Both the position numbers and the translations under genes were made by a program. Positions 1-7,751 of a DNA stretch of 64,000 nt are shown piece after piece. Within the stretch, counting starts at the first letter, position 1, and each line of letters starts with the position of its first letter. The notes under the pieces are model-generated. The model saw only the letters and a list, made by a program, of their open reading frames with translations. It did not search any database and had not been told where the DNA came from. This DNA comes from an uncultured Paraprevotella sp. (GTDB lineage: Bacteria; Bacteroidota; Bacteroidia; Bacteroidales; Bacteroidaceae), in NCBI GenBank assembly GCA_900546665.1, contig URDY01000005.1, positions 94,945 through 158,944 of the forward strand, given 5' to 3'.

Positions 1-443
1 CCAAACACGTACTGCTGCAAAATGAGACACACGATATACAATCTGGCCGCAGCGCCCAACATTTTGGACAACAAAAAGAATGACGCACCCGTACGATAAG
101 CCATACGGCCAAACCGCAAGTCCAGATAAGTATAGATGGAAGTCAGTTTAAGCCTGTAATACAACGGCAACAGGACAAAAGCCACAACCAGATACCCCAG
201 AAAAAATCCCACACACATTTGCATATAGGTCATATTTTCCGTGATAATCATACCGGGCACTGACACAAAAGAAACTCCTGAAACAGATGCTCCAACCATA
301 CCAAAGGCGACCGCCCACCATGGCGACCGCCTGTTTCCACGGAAAAAAGCGTCGTTATCTCCCTTTCCACCCATAATCCTTGATATGAGACAAAGCAGAA
401 GAAAGTAAATAACGACGGTCAATAGAATATAGGACGCATTCAT
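1..443 (-). CDS. Sodium:solute symporter (SSS family), N-terminal part
   Basis: A minus-strand frame opens with ATG at 443 and stays open to the window edge, so about 147 N-terminal residues are visible and the rest is cut off. It starts MNASYILLTVVIYFLLL and then shows WWAVAFGMVGASVSGVSFVSVPGM, the typical early-helix pattern of the sodium:solute symporter (SSF) family, followed by further hydrophobic segments and a YTYLDLRFG-type loop. The family couples Na+ to inward transport of sugars, amino acids or other small solutes across the inner membrane. The substrate cannot be told from this fragment. The downstream GNAT gene lies 46 bases upstream on the same strand. Confidence 0.85.
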   Translation of the reverse strand, partial: MNASYILLTVVIYFLLLCLISRIMGGKGDNDAFFRGNRRSPWWAVAFGMVGASVSGVSFVSVPGMIITENMTYMQMCVGFFLGYLVVAFVLLPLYYRLKLTSIYTYLDLRFGRMAYRTGASFFLLSKMLGAAARLYIVCLILQQYVF

Positions 444-489
444 CTACAATCCGTTCTTTCCTTAATCCGTATTCCGATCTGTTTCATTC

Positions 490-795
490 TTACAATGCAC
501 ACGCCCCATCAACACAATCGGGACTGATCCGGCCGCCGTATTCGGGATGACGTTTCAACCACACGGCCGCATAGGCGCAAGTAGCCACAGGCGTCAGTCC
601 GTGTTCCAGTGCATAATCGTATGCCGCCTTTACCAGACGTGAAGCAATCCCGCGTCCGCCAATGGCTTCGGGCACGATAGTGTGCCTGATATCCATCTGT
701 CCGTTCTCTATGACATAATCCACATGAGCCGTTTCACCATCTTCAACCAGAATAAAACGGTTCTGCTCCGCAATATGTTCAATCATTTTTTCCAT
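490..795 (-). CDS. Small GNAT-fold N-acetyltransferase (YidJ/Gcn5-like)
   Basis: This 101-residue protein belongs to the short GNAT-like class. It has a VDYVIENGQMDIRHTIVP strand region, then a GRGIASRLVKAAYDYA loop-helix that matches the acetyl-CoA pyrophosphate-binding motif (R/Q-x-x-G-x-G/A), and a C-terminal CAYAAVWLKRHPEY typical of this small subfamily. Members transfer acetyl groups from acetyl-CoA to unknown, probably protein or small-amine, acceptors in the cytoplasm. It sits 12 bases downstream of the long coiled-coil gene and upstream of the symporter on the same strand, which is compatible with co-transcription. No substrate can be inferred. Confidence 0.85.
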   Translation of the reverse strand: MEKMIEHIAEQNRFILVEDGETAHVDYVIENGQMDIRHTIVPEAIGGRGIASRLVKAAYDYALEHGLTPVATCAYAAVWLKRHPEYGGRISPDCVDGACAL

Positions 796-807
796 ATCCG
801 TTCTTTT

Positions 808-2490
808 TTATTCAAAGACCCATCCTTCGGCCACCAGTGCCCGAATGACATTCATAAAATTCTCCACTTCCAGTCCTCTGTCTACCAGATCCTCAAAATC
901 GGAGGCCAAGACTTCTTTCCATGTTCTGTTGCCATCCACCTTACTGTCGGGATCTATGCTGAGATACAGACTGAGGGCTTCCTTCAGATTGCCCTTGAGT
1001 ACACAACAATGGGCATAGTTGCTCACAATATAGGGATCATTACGGAACAACTGCGGCAAATTGCCATAAATAAGTTCTGCCAAGGCCACCTGTCCGTTAA
1101 TGACGGCATAATAAAGTCCGTCTGCCAGCGCATTGATTCCCTTTTCCGAAGTGCAAAAACTATCAAACTGGCGCACACTGAGAATCCGGTTCAGTTCGAA
1201 GACCTCCGGATTCAAATCCTTGGCACATTTCGCAATGATATATTCCGGATTGACCTCATCATTCAGCATGGACTGAAACAGGGTTTCATTGGGTAACTCC
1301 GGAGCGCTGTCATTCAACGGCAGGAAACATTCCCAATACAAATTAAACGGACGAACGATACCATTGCGGTCCAGATAATCAATGCTCAACGGACGGTAAT
1401 TCATCACCGCTTCAGCCAGCTTGGCCTGCAGACGCTCAAGATCGTCACGATTATCAGGACTGAACTTCTGCTTGTCTTCTAAATAAGGGGAATCCAGACC
1501 TTCCGCCTTCACGATATCCTCACAACCGACGGCATAGGAAATGCCCAGCACATAATCTGTTCCCAGCAAACGTCCGTTTTCAACAGACAAGGTAGACGTG
1601 TCAAACAGGCACTGACTCATATACGGTTTTACCGTCAACCTCAGACATGGCTTATTCCGCTCTTCCTCACTCAAGTTCTTCAATATGTCCGGCCAGCAGG
1701 ATTTGTCCGTCTCTCCGGCCTCAACGGGCACCGACGGAGAAACCTTGGGCGCCTTTTCCCTGATACCCTCTCCCATCTCGCGGATAAGCGCATTCAGTCT
1801 GGCAATCTCTTCCTCCGCAGTTTGCAGTTTCTGGAGCTGTTCCTTGTTCTCCTGACGCAGATTCACCCGTTCCGTCTCTAGACTGACCAGTTTGTCACGC
1901 AAGGCAGCATTATCAGACTCGGCTGATTCGTTTTTCCGTGCCATCATCCTGCTTTCCTGCTCCATAGCCACCAATTTGTCCTGCACACGCGCCAGATCGC
2001 GCCGTGTACGCTCCTCCAGACCCTGATAATCCTGATCCTTCCGGTTCAATTCCTGCTTGATCTGCTCGCAGGTGTTTTTCCACTGCGCCACTTCATTTTC
2101 AAGTTCAGCCTTTTCTGCCTGAAGGGTCATCATACTGTTTTTCTCCTTCTCTGCACGTGCCATTTCCGAAGAAGCCTTTTCCGCCAATATGGTCTCGACT
2201 TTTTTCTCGGCTTCCCGATTCTGGCTTTCCATCTGTTCCTTCAACTGGGCGAGCGCTTTCTCCAAGGTATCGACACGGGCACGGTTCTCATCTTCGTTCT
2301 GACGTTTTTCGGCATTAAGCTGCAATGTTTTCTGTTCCGCATCGGCCAGTCTTTTCTTCAACGCCTCGCTCTCGTCAGTCATTTGACCGATTTTCTGCTC
2401 ATAGTTCCGTGCTGCATCATTAAGCTGAGTCTGTATGTCATTGAGTTGCAGTCGCAGTTTCTGACAGGCAAGTTCATTTTCCCTGATCAC
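808..2490 (-). CDS. Coiled-coil protein with WYL-like and TPR-like C-terminus (C-terminal part of a split gene)
   Basis: This is a 560-residue open frame. Residues 1 to about 245 are continuous heptad-rich coiled coil (many E, K, Q and L). A linker and a globular part follow. Around 355-380 the segment AEAVMNYRPLSIDYLDRNG, and around 415-443 the segment YIIAKCAKDLNP with FELNRILSVRQFD, resemble the first and last strands of WYL ligand-sensing domains, although the literal Trp-Tyr-Leu is YII here. The last ~110 residues look like TPR-type helical pairs. The frame stays open upstream of ATG 2490 and encodes coiled-coil-like residues (KKYAGEKEQV) back to a T-run at 2513-2518, so this is probably the second half of one protein with the 2487-3275 frame. 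Function unknown. Confidence 0.7.
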   Translation of the reverse strand: MIRENELACQKLRLQLNDIQTQLNDAARNYEQKIGQMTDESEALKKRLADAEQKTLQLNAEKRQNEDENRARVDTLEKALAQLKEQMESQNREAEKKVETILAEKASSEMARAEKEKNSMMTLQAEKAELENEVAQWKNTCEQIKQELNRKDQDYQGLEERTRRDLARVQDKLVAMEQESRMMARKNESAESDNAALRDKLVSLETERVNLRQENKEQLQKLQTAEEEIARLNALIREMGEGIREKAPKVSPSVPVEAGETDKSCWPDILKNLSEEERNKPCLRLTVKPYMSQCLFDTSTLSVENGRLLGTDYVLGISYAVGCEDIVKAEGLDSPYLEDKQKFSPDNRDDLERLQAKLAEAVMNYRPLSIDYLDRNGIVRPFNLYWECFLPLNDSAPELPNETLFQSMLNDEVNPEYIIAKCAKDLNPEVFELNRILSVRQFDSFCTSEKGINALADGLYYAVINGQVALAELIYGNLPQLFRNDPYIVSNYAHCCVLKGNLKEALSLYLSIDPDSKVDGNRTWKEVLASDFEDLVDRGLEVENFMNVIRALVAEGWVFE

Positions 2491-3275
2491 CTGTTCCTTT
2501 TCCCCGGCATACTTTTTTCCGTGTCCTGAACTGCAGTCCGGAGTTCTATCTTTTCCTGATTTAAAGCGGCTATCTCCACTTCCAGTTCCTTCAGCCTTTT
2601 ATCTTGAGCCGCCCTGTCTTCTTCGGCATTTTTACGGAAATGGTCCAATTGCACTCTGGCCTGTTCTTCCTTTTGATCCATTTCAGCCAGAACACGTGCC
2701 TGTTCCTCCTTGAGTTCCTTTATCTGAAGTTCCTTTTCCGCCGCCGTTTTATGTGCCTCATCCAGTGCGGCCTTCATGTTATTTTCATTCTGTGCAGCCT
2801 GTTGGATCCGGGATTCCATTTTTTGTTGCAGGGTCTGCAGCTTTTCATTCAGATCTTTTTCTATCTGTACTTTTTCCGCAGCTATATCTTCCCTGTCGGC
2901 TCTCGTTTCAGACAGGACCTTTTGAAGATCCGTAACCTCCGATTCCAGTTGAGCCACATTACGTTGTGCAGATTCCAACTTGTTTTTCAAATCCTCACAC
3001 TCTGCCAGGACTGTTTCCTGAGAACGGATTTCCGCCTCATATTTGCTCTGCCAATCTTCTATGAGATTCTCTTTTTCGTCCAACTGCTGAAGACTGGTTT
3101 GGCGGCGTGTCTTCTCATCCTGCAACTGCATAGTCAACTGTTCATTCACAGACCGCAGTTCCTGAAGGTTTTCATTCAACAATTTTTCTTTCTGAATGGA
3201 ATCATGCAAACGCTGTTCCAAACGTTCCACATCCACTCCACTCCATCTATTTAACAAACGGACAAACTTGTTCAT
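2487..3275 (-). CDS. Coiled-coil protein, N-terminal part of a probably frameshifted gene
   Basis: This 262-residue frame is almost wholly predicted coiled coil (runs of E, K, Q and L with heptad spacing), starting MNKFVRLLNRWSGVDVERLEQ. It has no signal peptide and no membrane segment. It ends in an abrupt non-coiled-coil tail (SMPGKRNR) just after an A6 run on the coding strand at 2513-2518. The next frame carries on in the same coiled-coil style. Either the two are one protein of about 820 residues broken by a 1-base indel, or they are translationally coupled through the ATGA overlap at 2487-2490. Function not recognised. The composition resembles structural or scaffolding coiled coils. 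Confidence 0.7.
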   Translation of the reverse strand: MNKFVRLLNRWSGVDVERLEQRLHDSIQKEKLLNENLQELRSVNEQLTMQLQDEKTRRQTSLQQLDEKENLIEDWQSKYEAEIRSQETVLAECEDLKNKLESAQRNVAQLESEVTDLQKVLSETRADREDIAAEKVQIEKDLNEKLQTLQQKMESRIQQAAQNENNMKAALDEAHKTAAEKELQIKELKEEQARVLAEMDQKEEQARVQLDHFRKNAEEDRAAQDKRLKELEVEIAALNQEKIELRTAVQDTEKSMPGKRNR

Positions 3276-3451
3276 ACGAATATTTCTTTCATTATATTTT
3301 AAAACGTCTGCAAGTTAATCAAAAACCTCTACTTTTAAGAATCTGAAATAGTAAAATAAGTCAAAACTTCACATATTTGTCCTATTTCTCCCACGAACTC
3401 ACCTAAAAAACGATCTTCACTTCCGTTTCTTCGTGAATTAACTTAAAAAAA

Positions 3452-3482
3452 ATATGATCCGGATTTGACTTCCGGACCATAT
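3452..3482 (-). terminator. Bidirectional intrinsic terminator after the purF-like gene
   Basis: ATATGATCCGGA (3452-3463) pairs with TCCGGACCATAT (3471-3482) over 12 base pairs including one G-U, with a 7-base loop. An eight-A run at 3444-3451 gives a U tail for minus-strand transcripts leaving the purF-like gene. A short T run follows on the plus strand too. Confidence 0.85.
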
Positions 3483-3512
3483 TTTTATATGACTTATTCC
3501 CTGTTGCAGGTA

Positions 3513-4946
3513 TTATTCCTGAGTATTCTCTTCGTTCAAGGTATATGCACTGCTGCCGTCAAAACAATGGGTACAGATTCTGCATTTGGGTAAACCGATT
3601 GATTCTACCAAAGTTTCGAGCTTATTGAACTTCAATGATGACAAATTCAATCTTTTGGCTATTTCAGCCACCATACGCTGGTATTCCGGTGAATCCGTTG
3701 TAGCATATTTGTCCAGATTCTTATTTTCATCACCTTCAAATTCCTTGATTAACCGGCGGGTGATCAACTCCATATTACTTTTTGATGAAGTAAAGTTGAT
3801 AAACGGACATCCGTAAATCAACGGCGGACAGGCAATTCTCATGTGCACTTCCTTAACTCCATCTTCAAAAAGAACCTTTGTGTTATCGCGCAACTGTGTG
3901 CCTCTTACGATGGAATCATCACAGAACAAGACCCTCTTGTCCTTTAATACGTCCTTATTGGCTATCAGCTTCATTTTGGCCACCAAAGAACGCATTTCCT
4001 GATTACTGGGCATAAAGCTGCGAGGCCATGTCGGCGTATATTTGGCTATAGCTCTCTGATAAGGCACCCCTTTACCTGCGGCATATCCCAAAGCCATGCC
4101 AATGCCGGAATCCGGAATACCACATGCACAGTCAACCTGAACATCATCCGTTTCACCCATTTTCTTTCCACTGGCAAAACGGACTTCCTCCACATTACGT
4201 CCTTCATAGCAAGAAGTGGGGAAACCGTAATAAACCCAGAGGAACGAACAGATCTGCATATTCTTGTTGGGCTTGCGCAACTGTTCCATATGATCGGCAT
4301 ACAAACGCACTATTTCTCCGGGGCCGAGATAATACACGGTTTCATAACCCAAATTGGGAAAGGCCGTTGATTCTCCAGTTGCCGCGTAGGCTCCTTCTTT
4401 CTTACCTATCACGATCGGAGTACGTCCCCAGCTGTCACGGGCGGCGATAATTCCGTCTTCAGTAAGAAGCAACATGGAGCATGACCCCTTTATCTCACGA
4501 TATACATTCTCAATACCTTCTACAAAATTACTGCCCTGATTAATCAACAAGGCGACCAGTTCCGTAGGATTGATTTTACCGGAACTAAATTCTGAAAAAT
4601 GCATGTTCTGAGCCAGCAATTTTTCAGCCAAAGCCTCTATATTATTAATTTTGGCTACTGTCACCAAGGCAAAACGCCCTAAATGTGAGTTCATCAACAA
4701 CGGCTGAGCATCCGTATCGCTAATTACACCTATTCCGGAATTTCCCTGGAATTTGCCTAACTCTCCTTCAAACTTGGTACGAAAATAAGAATTCTCCAGA
4801 TTGTGTATGGACCTGAAGAAACCGCGTTCATGGCTGAAAGTAGCCAAACCACCCCGGCGTGTTCCCAGATGCGAATTGTAATCTGTACCATAAAATAAAT
4901 CAGCTACGCAACCCGTAGTCGAAATAGTGCCAAAAAAACCTCCCAT
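3513..4946 (-). CDS. Amidophosphoribosyltransferase-family protein lacking the N-terminal catalytic Cys
   Basis: This 477-residue protein has a PurF-like layout. An N-terminal Ntn-type glutaminase-like domain (SHLGTRRGGLATF, GNSGIGVISDT, ARDSWGRTPIVIG) is followed by a phosphoribosyltransferase domain with the PRPP loop LFCDDSIVRGTQL and a C-terminal cysteine cluster CRICTHC. Canonical PurF starts MCGI, with Cys2 as the glutaminase nucleophile. Here the start is MGGFFG and position 2 is Gly, and no alternative upstream start restores a Cys. It may use free ammonia or another nitrogen donor, or have a non-purine role. From memory, close Bacteroides homologues begin the same way. It is transcribed divergently from the DUF5686 gene. 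Confidence 0.85.
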   Translation of the reverse strand: MGGFFGTISTTGCVADLFYGTDYNSHLGTRRGGLATFSHERGFFRSIHNLENSYFRTKFEGELGKFQGNSGIGVISDTDAQPLLMNSHLGRFALVTVAKINNIEALAEKLLAQNMHFSEFSSGKINPTELVALLINQGSNFVEGIENVYREIKGSCSMLLLTEDGIIAARDSWGRTPIVIGKKEGAYAATGESTAFPNLGYETVYYLGPGEIVRLYADHMEQLRKPNKNMQICSFLWVYYGFPTSCYEGRNVEEVRFASGKKMGETDDVQVDCACGIPDSGIGMALGYAAGKGVPYQRAIAKYTPTWPRSFMPSNQEMRSLVAKMKLIANKDVLKDKRVLFCDDSIVRGTQLRDNTKVLFEDGVKEVHMRIACPPLIYGCPFINFTSSKSNMELITRRLIKEFEGDENKNLDKYATTDSPEYQRMVAEIAKRLNLSSLKFNKLETLVESIGLPKCRICTHCFDGSSAYTLNEENTQE

Positions 4947-4971
4947 AAATTCTATTTTGTAAACGTGAGTG

Positions 4972-5003
4972 CAAAATTATAAAAAAAGACGGATTCCCAC
5001 AAT
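4972..5003 (-). promoter_or_regulatory. Bacteroidetes-type promoter for the purF-like gene
   Basis: On the minus strand, ATTG (5003-5000) is followed 20 bases later by TAATTTTG (4979-4972). This fits the Bacteroidetes -33/-7 pattern. It lies 26 bases upstream of ATG 4946. Confidence 0.6.
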
Positions 5004-5018
5004 ATTCATTTTTTTTGT

Positions 5019-5026
5019 TAACTTTG
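5019..5026 (+). promoter_or_regulatory. Promoter -7 element (TAACTTTG) that decides the start of the DUF5686 gene
   Basis: TAACTTTG is an exact TAnnTTTG -7 box. It lies inside the longest open frame, which would begin at TTG 5015, so translation has to start downstream, most likely at GTG 5057. No good -33 box was seen. Confidence 0.55.
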
Positions 5027-5056
5027 TCCGACAGCAGAAAAATCAAAAAAAACAGA

Positions 5057-7234
5057 GTGACAATAAGGTCAATCTTCATATATATCATTCTTCTGATGTG
5101 CACGGTGACGGTCAAAGCCAAAACAGAACTGGCAGACTCCATCATCAGGCGCATGCATACGGCTGCGGCCGAATATGCCGACTTCATCCAGGAATACCAC
5201 GCCAACTTATATGTCAAGTCACAACTTGACATCATCAAAAAGAACCGGGGATTCAGGTATATACCGGGACTGTTCCGCAGCAAAAAGGACAAGAACCGCT
5301 ATATCATGGAAACCTATAGCGACTTGCACTTTACGGCTCCCAACATCTACGACCAGAAGATAAAAGCTTTCTCCGGCACACTGGATGACTCCAGAAATAT
5401 TCCCGGCACATTGGATTATTTCAACCTGAATGTCTATTCCCCCTATCTATTGGGAGAGAAACTTCTGTCTCCCTTGGCTCCGAACAGCAACAGGTATTAT
5501 GTTTACCGAATAGACTCCGTATCGTGTGACAGCCGGCAAAGAATAGAATATCATATCCATTTCACACCCAGAAACAAGAGTTTTCAGCTTATTGAAGGTA
5601 ATATGATCATTACCGAAGGGGTATGGAGCGTCAGACGGATCACTTTCAAAGGCAAATCTGAGTTTCTCACATTCCACAGTGACATCACCATGGGAGAAAT
5701 AGGAGAAAAGGATGAATATCTGGCTGTAAAATATGACATGGACGCTACGTTCGGATTTGCCTTCAACGTCGTGGACGGTTTTTACGAGGCTTATCTGACA
5801 TACCATGATATCAAGACCAAAAACGACACAGTCACCGAAACACGGGACAGGAACTACAATCTTACGGCCTCATTTTCCCTACAATGTGACAAACAGGCTT
5901 ATCTCAAAGGATTCCAAATGTTTGATTCACTACGTCCTACCCCGCTTACCTCTGCAGAACGCCTTATCTACAGGAAAGCGCACCGCTCACAGGACACCAT
6001 ACAGGCGCAGACGGAAAACCCGCCCAATCTTTTCTCGAACAAACAATTATGGAATTCAGTCAGTGATTTCTTCTTTGATTCCAACAAATGGTATCTTTCC
6101 GATAATATTTCATTACGCAGTTCGCCTTTCATCAATCCGTTCCTGATCAGCTACAGCAAAAGCAACGGCATCTCTTACCGACAGGACATCAAATTCAACA
6201 CCATGCTGAAACAGGAACGTTCCATCTATGCCGGAGCGCGAATTGGCTATAATTTTACGAACAGGGAATTTTACTGGAACATAGGTTCTGAATACGTATA
6301 TTGGCCTGAACACCGGGGAAGTCTTCATTTCAACATGGGAAACGGCAACCGAATCGGCAGCAGCAGGATCCTGGATGAATTGAAAAAATTACCTACTGAC
6401 AGTATTCTGGATGTCAAGAAGCTCAATCTGGAACTATTCACGGACTTCAATATAGAGATCAGCAACCATTTTGAAATCATCAACGGACTGACTCTGCATA
6501 CCGGCGTCATATTTCACAGAAGAACGCCGATAGAAAAGCCCGACATTCCTTTTTATAATCTTAATCTCCCCAATGATTTGTCAGAAGGACTAAAATCGAG
6601 CATACGTCCACAATACAATACATTTGCCCCGCGTATCAAACTGGAATGGACTCCCGGTCAGTATTATTACATGAACGGAAGACAAAAAATCAATCTGAGT
6701 TCCAAACTGCCTACATTCATTCTGGATTACGAAAGAGGGTTAGGAAACATCTTTCATTGCACGGGTGTGTATGAACGAATTGAATTCGACATGCAACATC
6801 ACATCAAAACCGGTCTGCTGTCCAATCTTTACTACCGGTTCGGCATGGGATTCTTCACCAATATGGAAGAAACCTATTTTGTGGATTTCGTCAACTTCAG
6901 AAAAAGCAACCTCCCTAACGGTTGGAGCGATGAAATCGGCGGCGTATTCCAGGCACTCGACGGAGAATGGTATAACGTGTCACCTTATTACATCAGAGGC
7001 CATATTGCCTTTGAAGCCCCATTCCTCTTAATGAGACATTTAATGAAATATACCAGCCATATCCAAAACGAAAGGATCTATGTCAACATGCTGACCATGG
7101 ATCATCTGGGACCTTATTTTGAATTGGGATATGGCATCGGCACATTTGTATTCGACGCCGGGGTATTTCTCTCTCTGGAACAATTGAAGAACATAGGACT
7201 TGGTTTCAAGATCACCTTCGAACTGTTCAATTAA
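5057..7234 (+). CDS. DUF5686-family outer-membrane protein
   Basis: The protein has about 725 residues from GTG 5057. Its first ~20 residues (VTIRSIFIYIILLMCTVTVKA) form a signal peptide. The longest open frame begins at TTG 5015, but that start is within a -7 promoter box. The N-terminal third has the DUF5686 core (TAPNIYDQKIKAFSG, YFNLNVYSPYLL, SVRRITFKG). The rest is rich in alternating aromatic strands and ends in ...GLGFKITFELFN, as expected of an outer-membrane beta barrel. DUF5686 proteins are common in Bacteroidetes, but their role is not established. The usual N-terminal carboxypeptidase-regulatory-like domain is absent here. The gene stands alone and ends before a terminator. Confidence 0.8.
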   Translation: MTIRSIFIYIILLMCTVTVKAKTELADSIIRRMHTAAAEYADFIQEYHANLYVKSQLDIIKKNRGFRYIPGLFRSKKDKNRYIMETYSDLHFTAPNIYDQKIKAFSGTLDDSRNIPGTLDYFNLNVYSPYLLGEKLLSPLAPNSNRYYVYRIDSVSCDSRQRIEYHIHFTPRNKSFQLIEGNMIITEGVWSVRRITFKGKSEFLTFHSDITMGEIGEKDEYLAVKYDMDATFGFAFNVVDGFYEAYLTYHDIKTKNDTVTETRDRNYNLTASFSLQCDKQAYLKGFQMFDSLRPTPLTSAERLIYRKAHRSQDTIQAQTENPPNLFSNKQLWNSVSDFFFDSNKWYLSDNISLRSSPFINPFLISYSKSNGISYRQDIKFNTMLKQERSIYAGARIGYNFTNREFYWNIGSEYVYWPEHRGSLHFNMGNGNRIGSSRILDELKKLPTDSILDVKKLNLELFTDFNIEISNHFEIINGLTLHTGVIFHRRTPIEKPDIPFYNLNLPNDLSEGLKSSIRPQYNTFAPRIKLEWTPGQYYYMNGRQKINLSSKLPTFILDYERGLGNIFHCTGVYERIEFDMQHHIKTGLLSNLYYRFGMGFFTNMEETYFVDFVNFRKSNLPNGWSDEIGGVFQALDGEWYNVSPYYIRGHIAFEAPFLLMRHLMKYTSHIQNERIYVNMLTMDHLGPYFELGYGIGTFVFDAGVFLSLEQLKNIGLGFKITFELFN

Positions 7235-7248
7235 CCTGCACGATTAAA

Positions 7249-7284
7249 GGGGAACCCGGATCTTTTTCAGACTGCCGGGTCCCC
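7249..7284. terminator. Hairpin between convergent genes
   Basis: GGGG and ACCCGG (7249-7259, with one bulged A) pair with CCGGGTCCCC (7275-7284) to form a strong GC stem. Tails are weak on both strands. Its position between convergent stop codons suggests a shared terminator. Confidence 0.7.
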
Positions 7285-7316
7285 CTTGGATATTTTCGGT
7301 TCAAACAACTTTATCC

Positions 7317-7733
7317 TTATAATTGTTTACTGCCAAGTATATTGCATTCATCAGTCTCCAGCAAATCAAGACAGGCCTGAAGTTCACTCGGTCTGATCAC
7401 GATCTTTGCCGTATCCCCTTGTGCAAATGCATACATATACTCTATGAAAACGCCATGTGCCGTCAGATGTTCAAGTATCTTAGACAATGCACCGGCTACG
7501 TTGGGACAACTGATACAAACCACATCAGTTATGACCACTGCAAAATTCTCTTTACGCAACACTTCTACCGCCTTGTCCACATCGGAGACGATAAGGCGAA
7601 GTATACCGAAATCAGTCGTTTCAGTCATACTGAAAGCATGCATGTTGATACCATGATCACCCAAGGCTTTGGTCACCACATTGATTCTTCCACTCTTGTT
7701 TTCCAAGAAAACAGATATTTGTTTGATTGTCAT
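7317..7733 (-). CDS. Tandem ACT-domain protein
   Basis: This 138-residue protein consists of two ACT modules and nothing else. The first is MTIKQISVFLENKSGRINVVTKALGDHGINMHAFSM. The second starts near residue 70 (DVVCISCPNVAGALSKILEHLTAHGVFIEYMYAF). ACT domains bind amino acids and regulate metabolic enzymes. In this place, 18 bases after the phenylacetate-CoA ligase gene and last in the operon, it probably senses an aromatic amino acid or a related ligand and modulates the pathway. Stand-alone ACT proteins linked to phenylacetate-CoA ligase and indolepyruvate oxidoreductase genes are a recurring arrangement in anaerobes. The ligand is not identifiable from sequence. Confidence 0.85.
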   Translation of the reverse strand: MTIKQISVFLENKSGRINVVTKALGDHGINMHAFSMTETTDFGILRLIVSDVDKAVEVLRKENFAVVITDVVCISCPNVAGALSKILEHLTAHGVFIEYMYAFAQGDTAKIVIRPSELQACLDLLETDECNILGSKQL

Positions 7734-7751
7734 AAGATTAAGTTTTTTAGT

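Noticed and set aside
682..1296. Plus-strand open frame of 204 codons opposite the coiled-coil gene
   Set aside because: It runs antisense to two convincing genes, has no family resemblance and no promoter; a shadow frame.
2604..3254. Plus-strand frame of 216 codons with hydrophobic residues
   Set aside because: Antisense of a Glu/Lys/Gln-rich coiled coil, which automatically gives Phe/Leu-rich translation. Not a membrane protein gene.
4900..5292. Minus-strand frame of 130 codons at the purF-like/DUF5686 boundary
   Set aside because: Overlaps both divergent genes and their promoters; no protein features.
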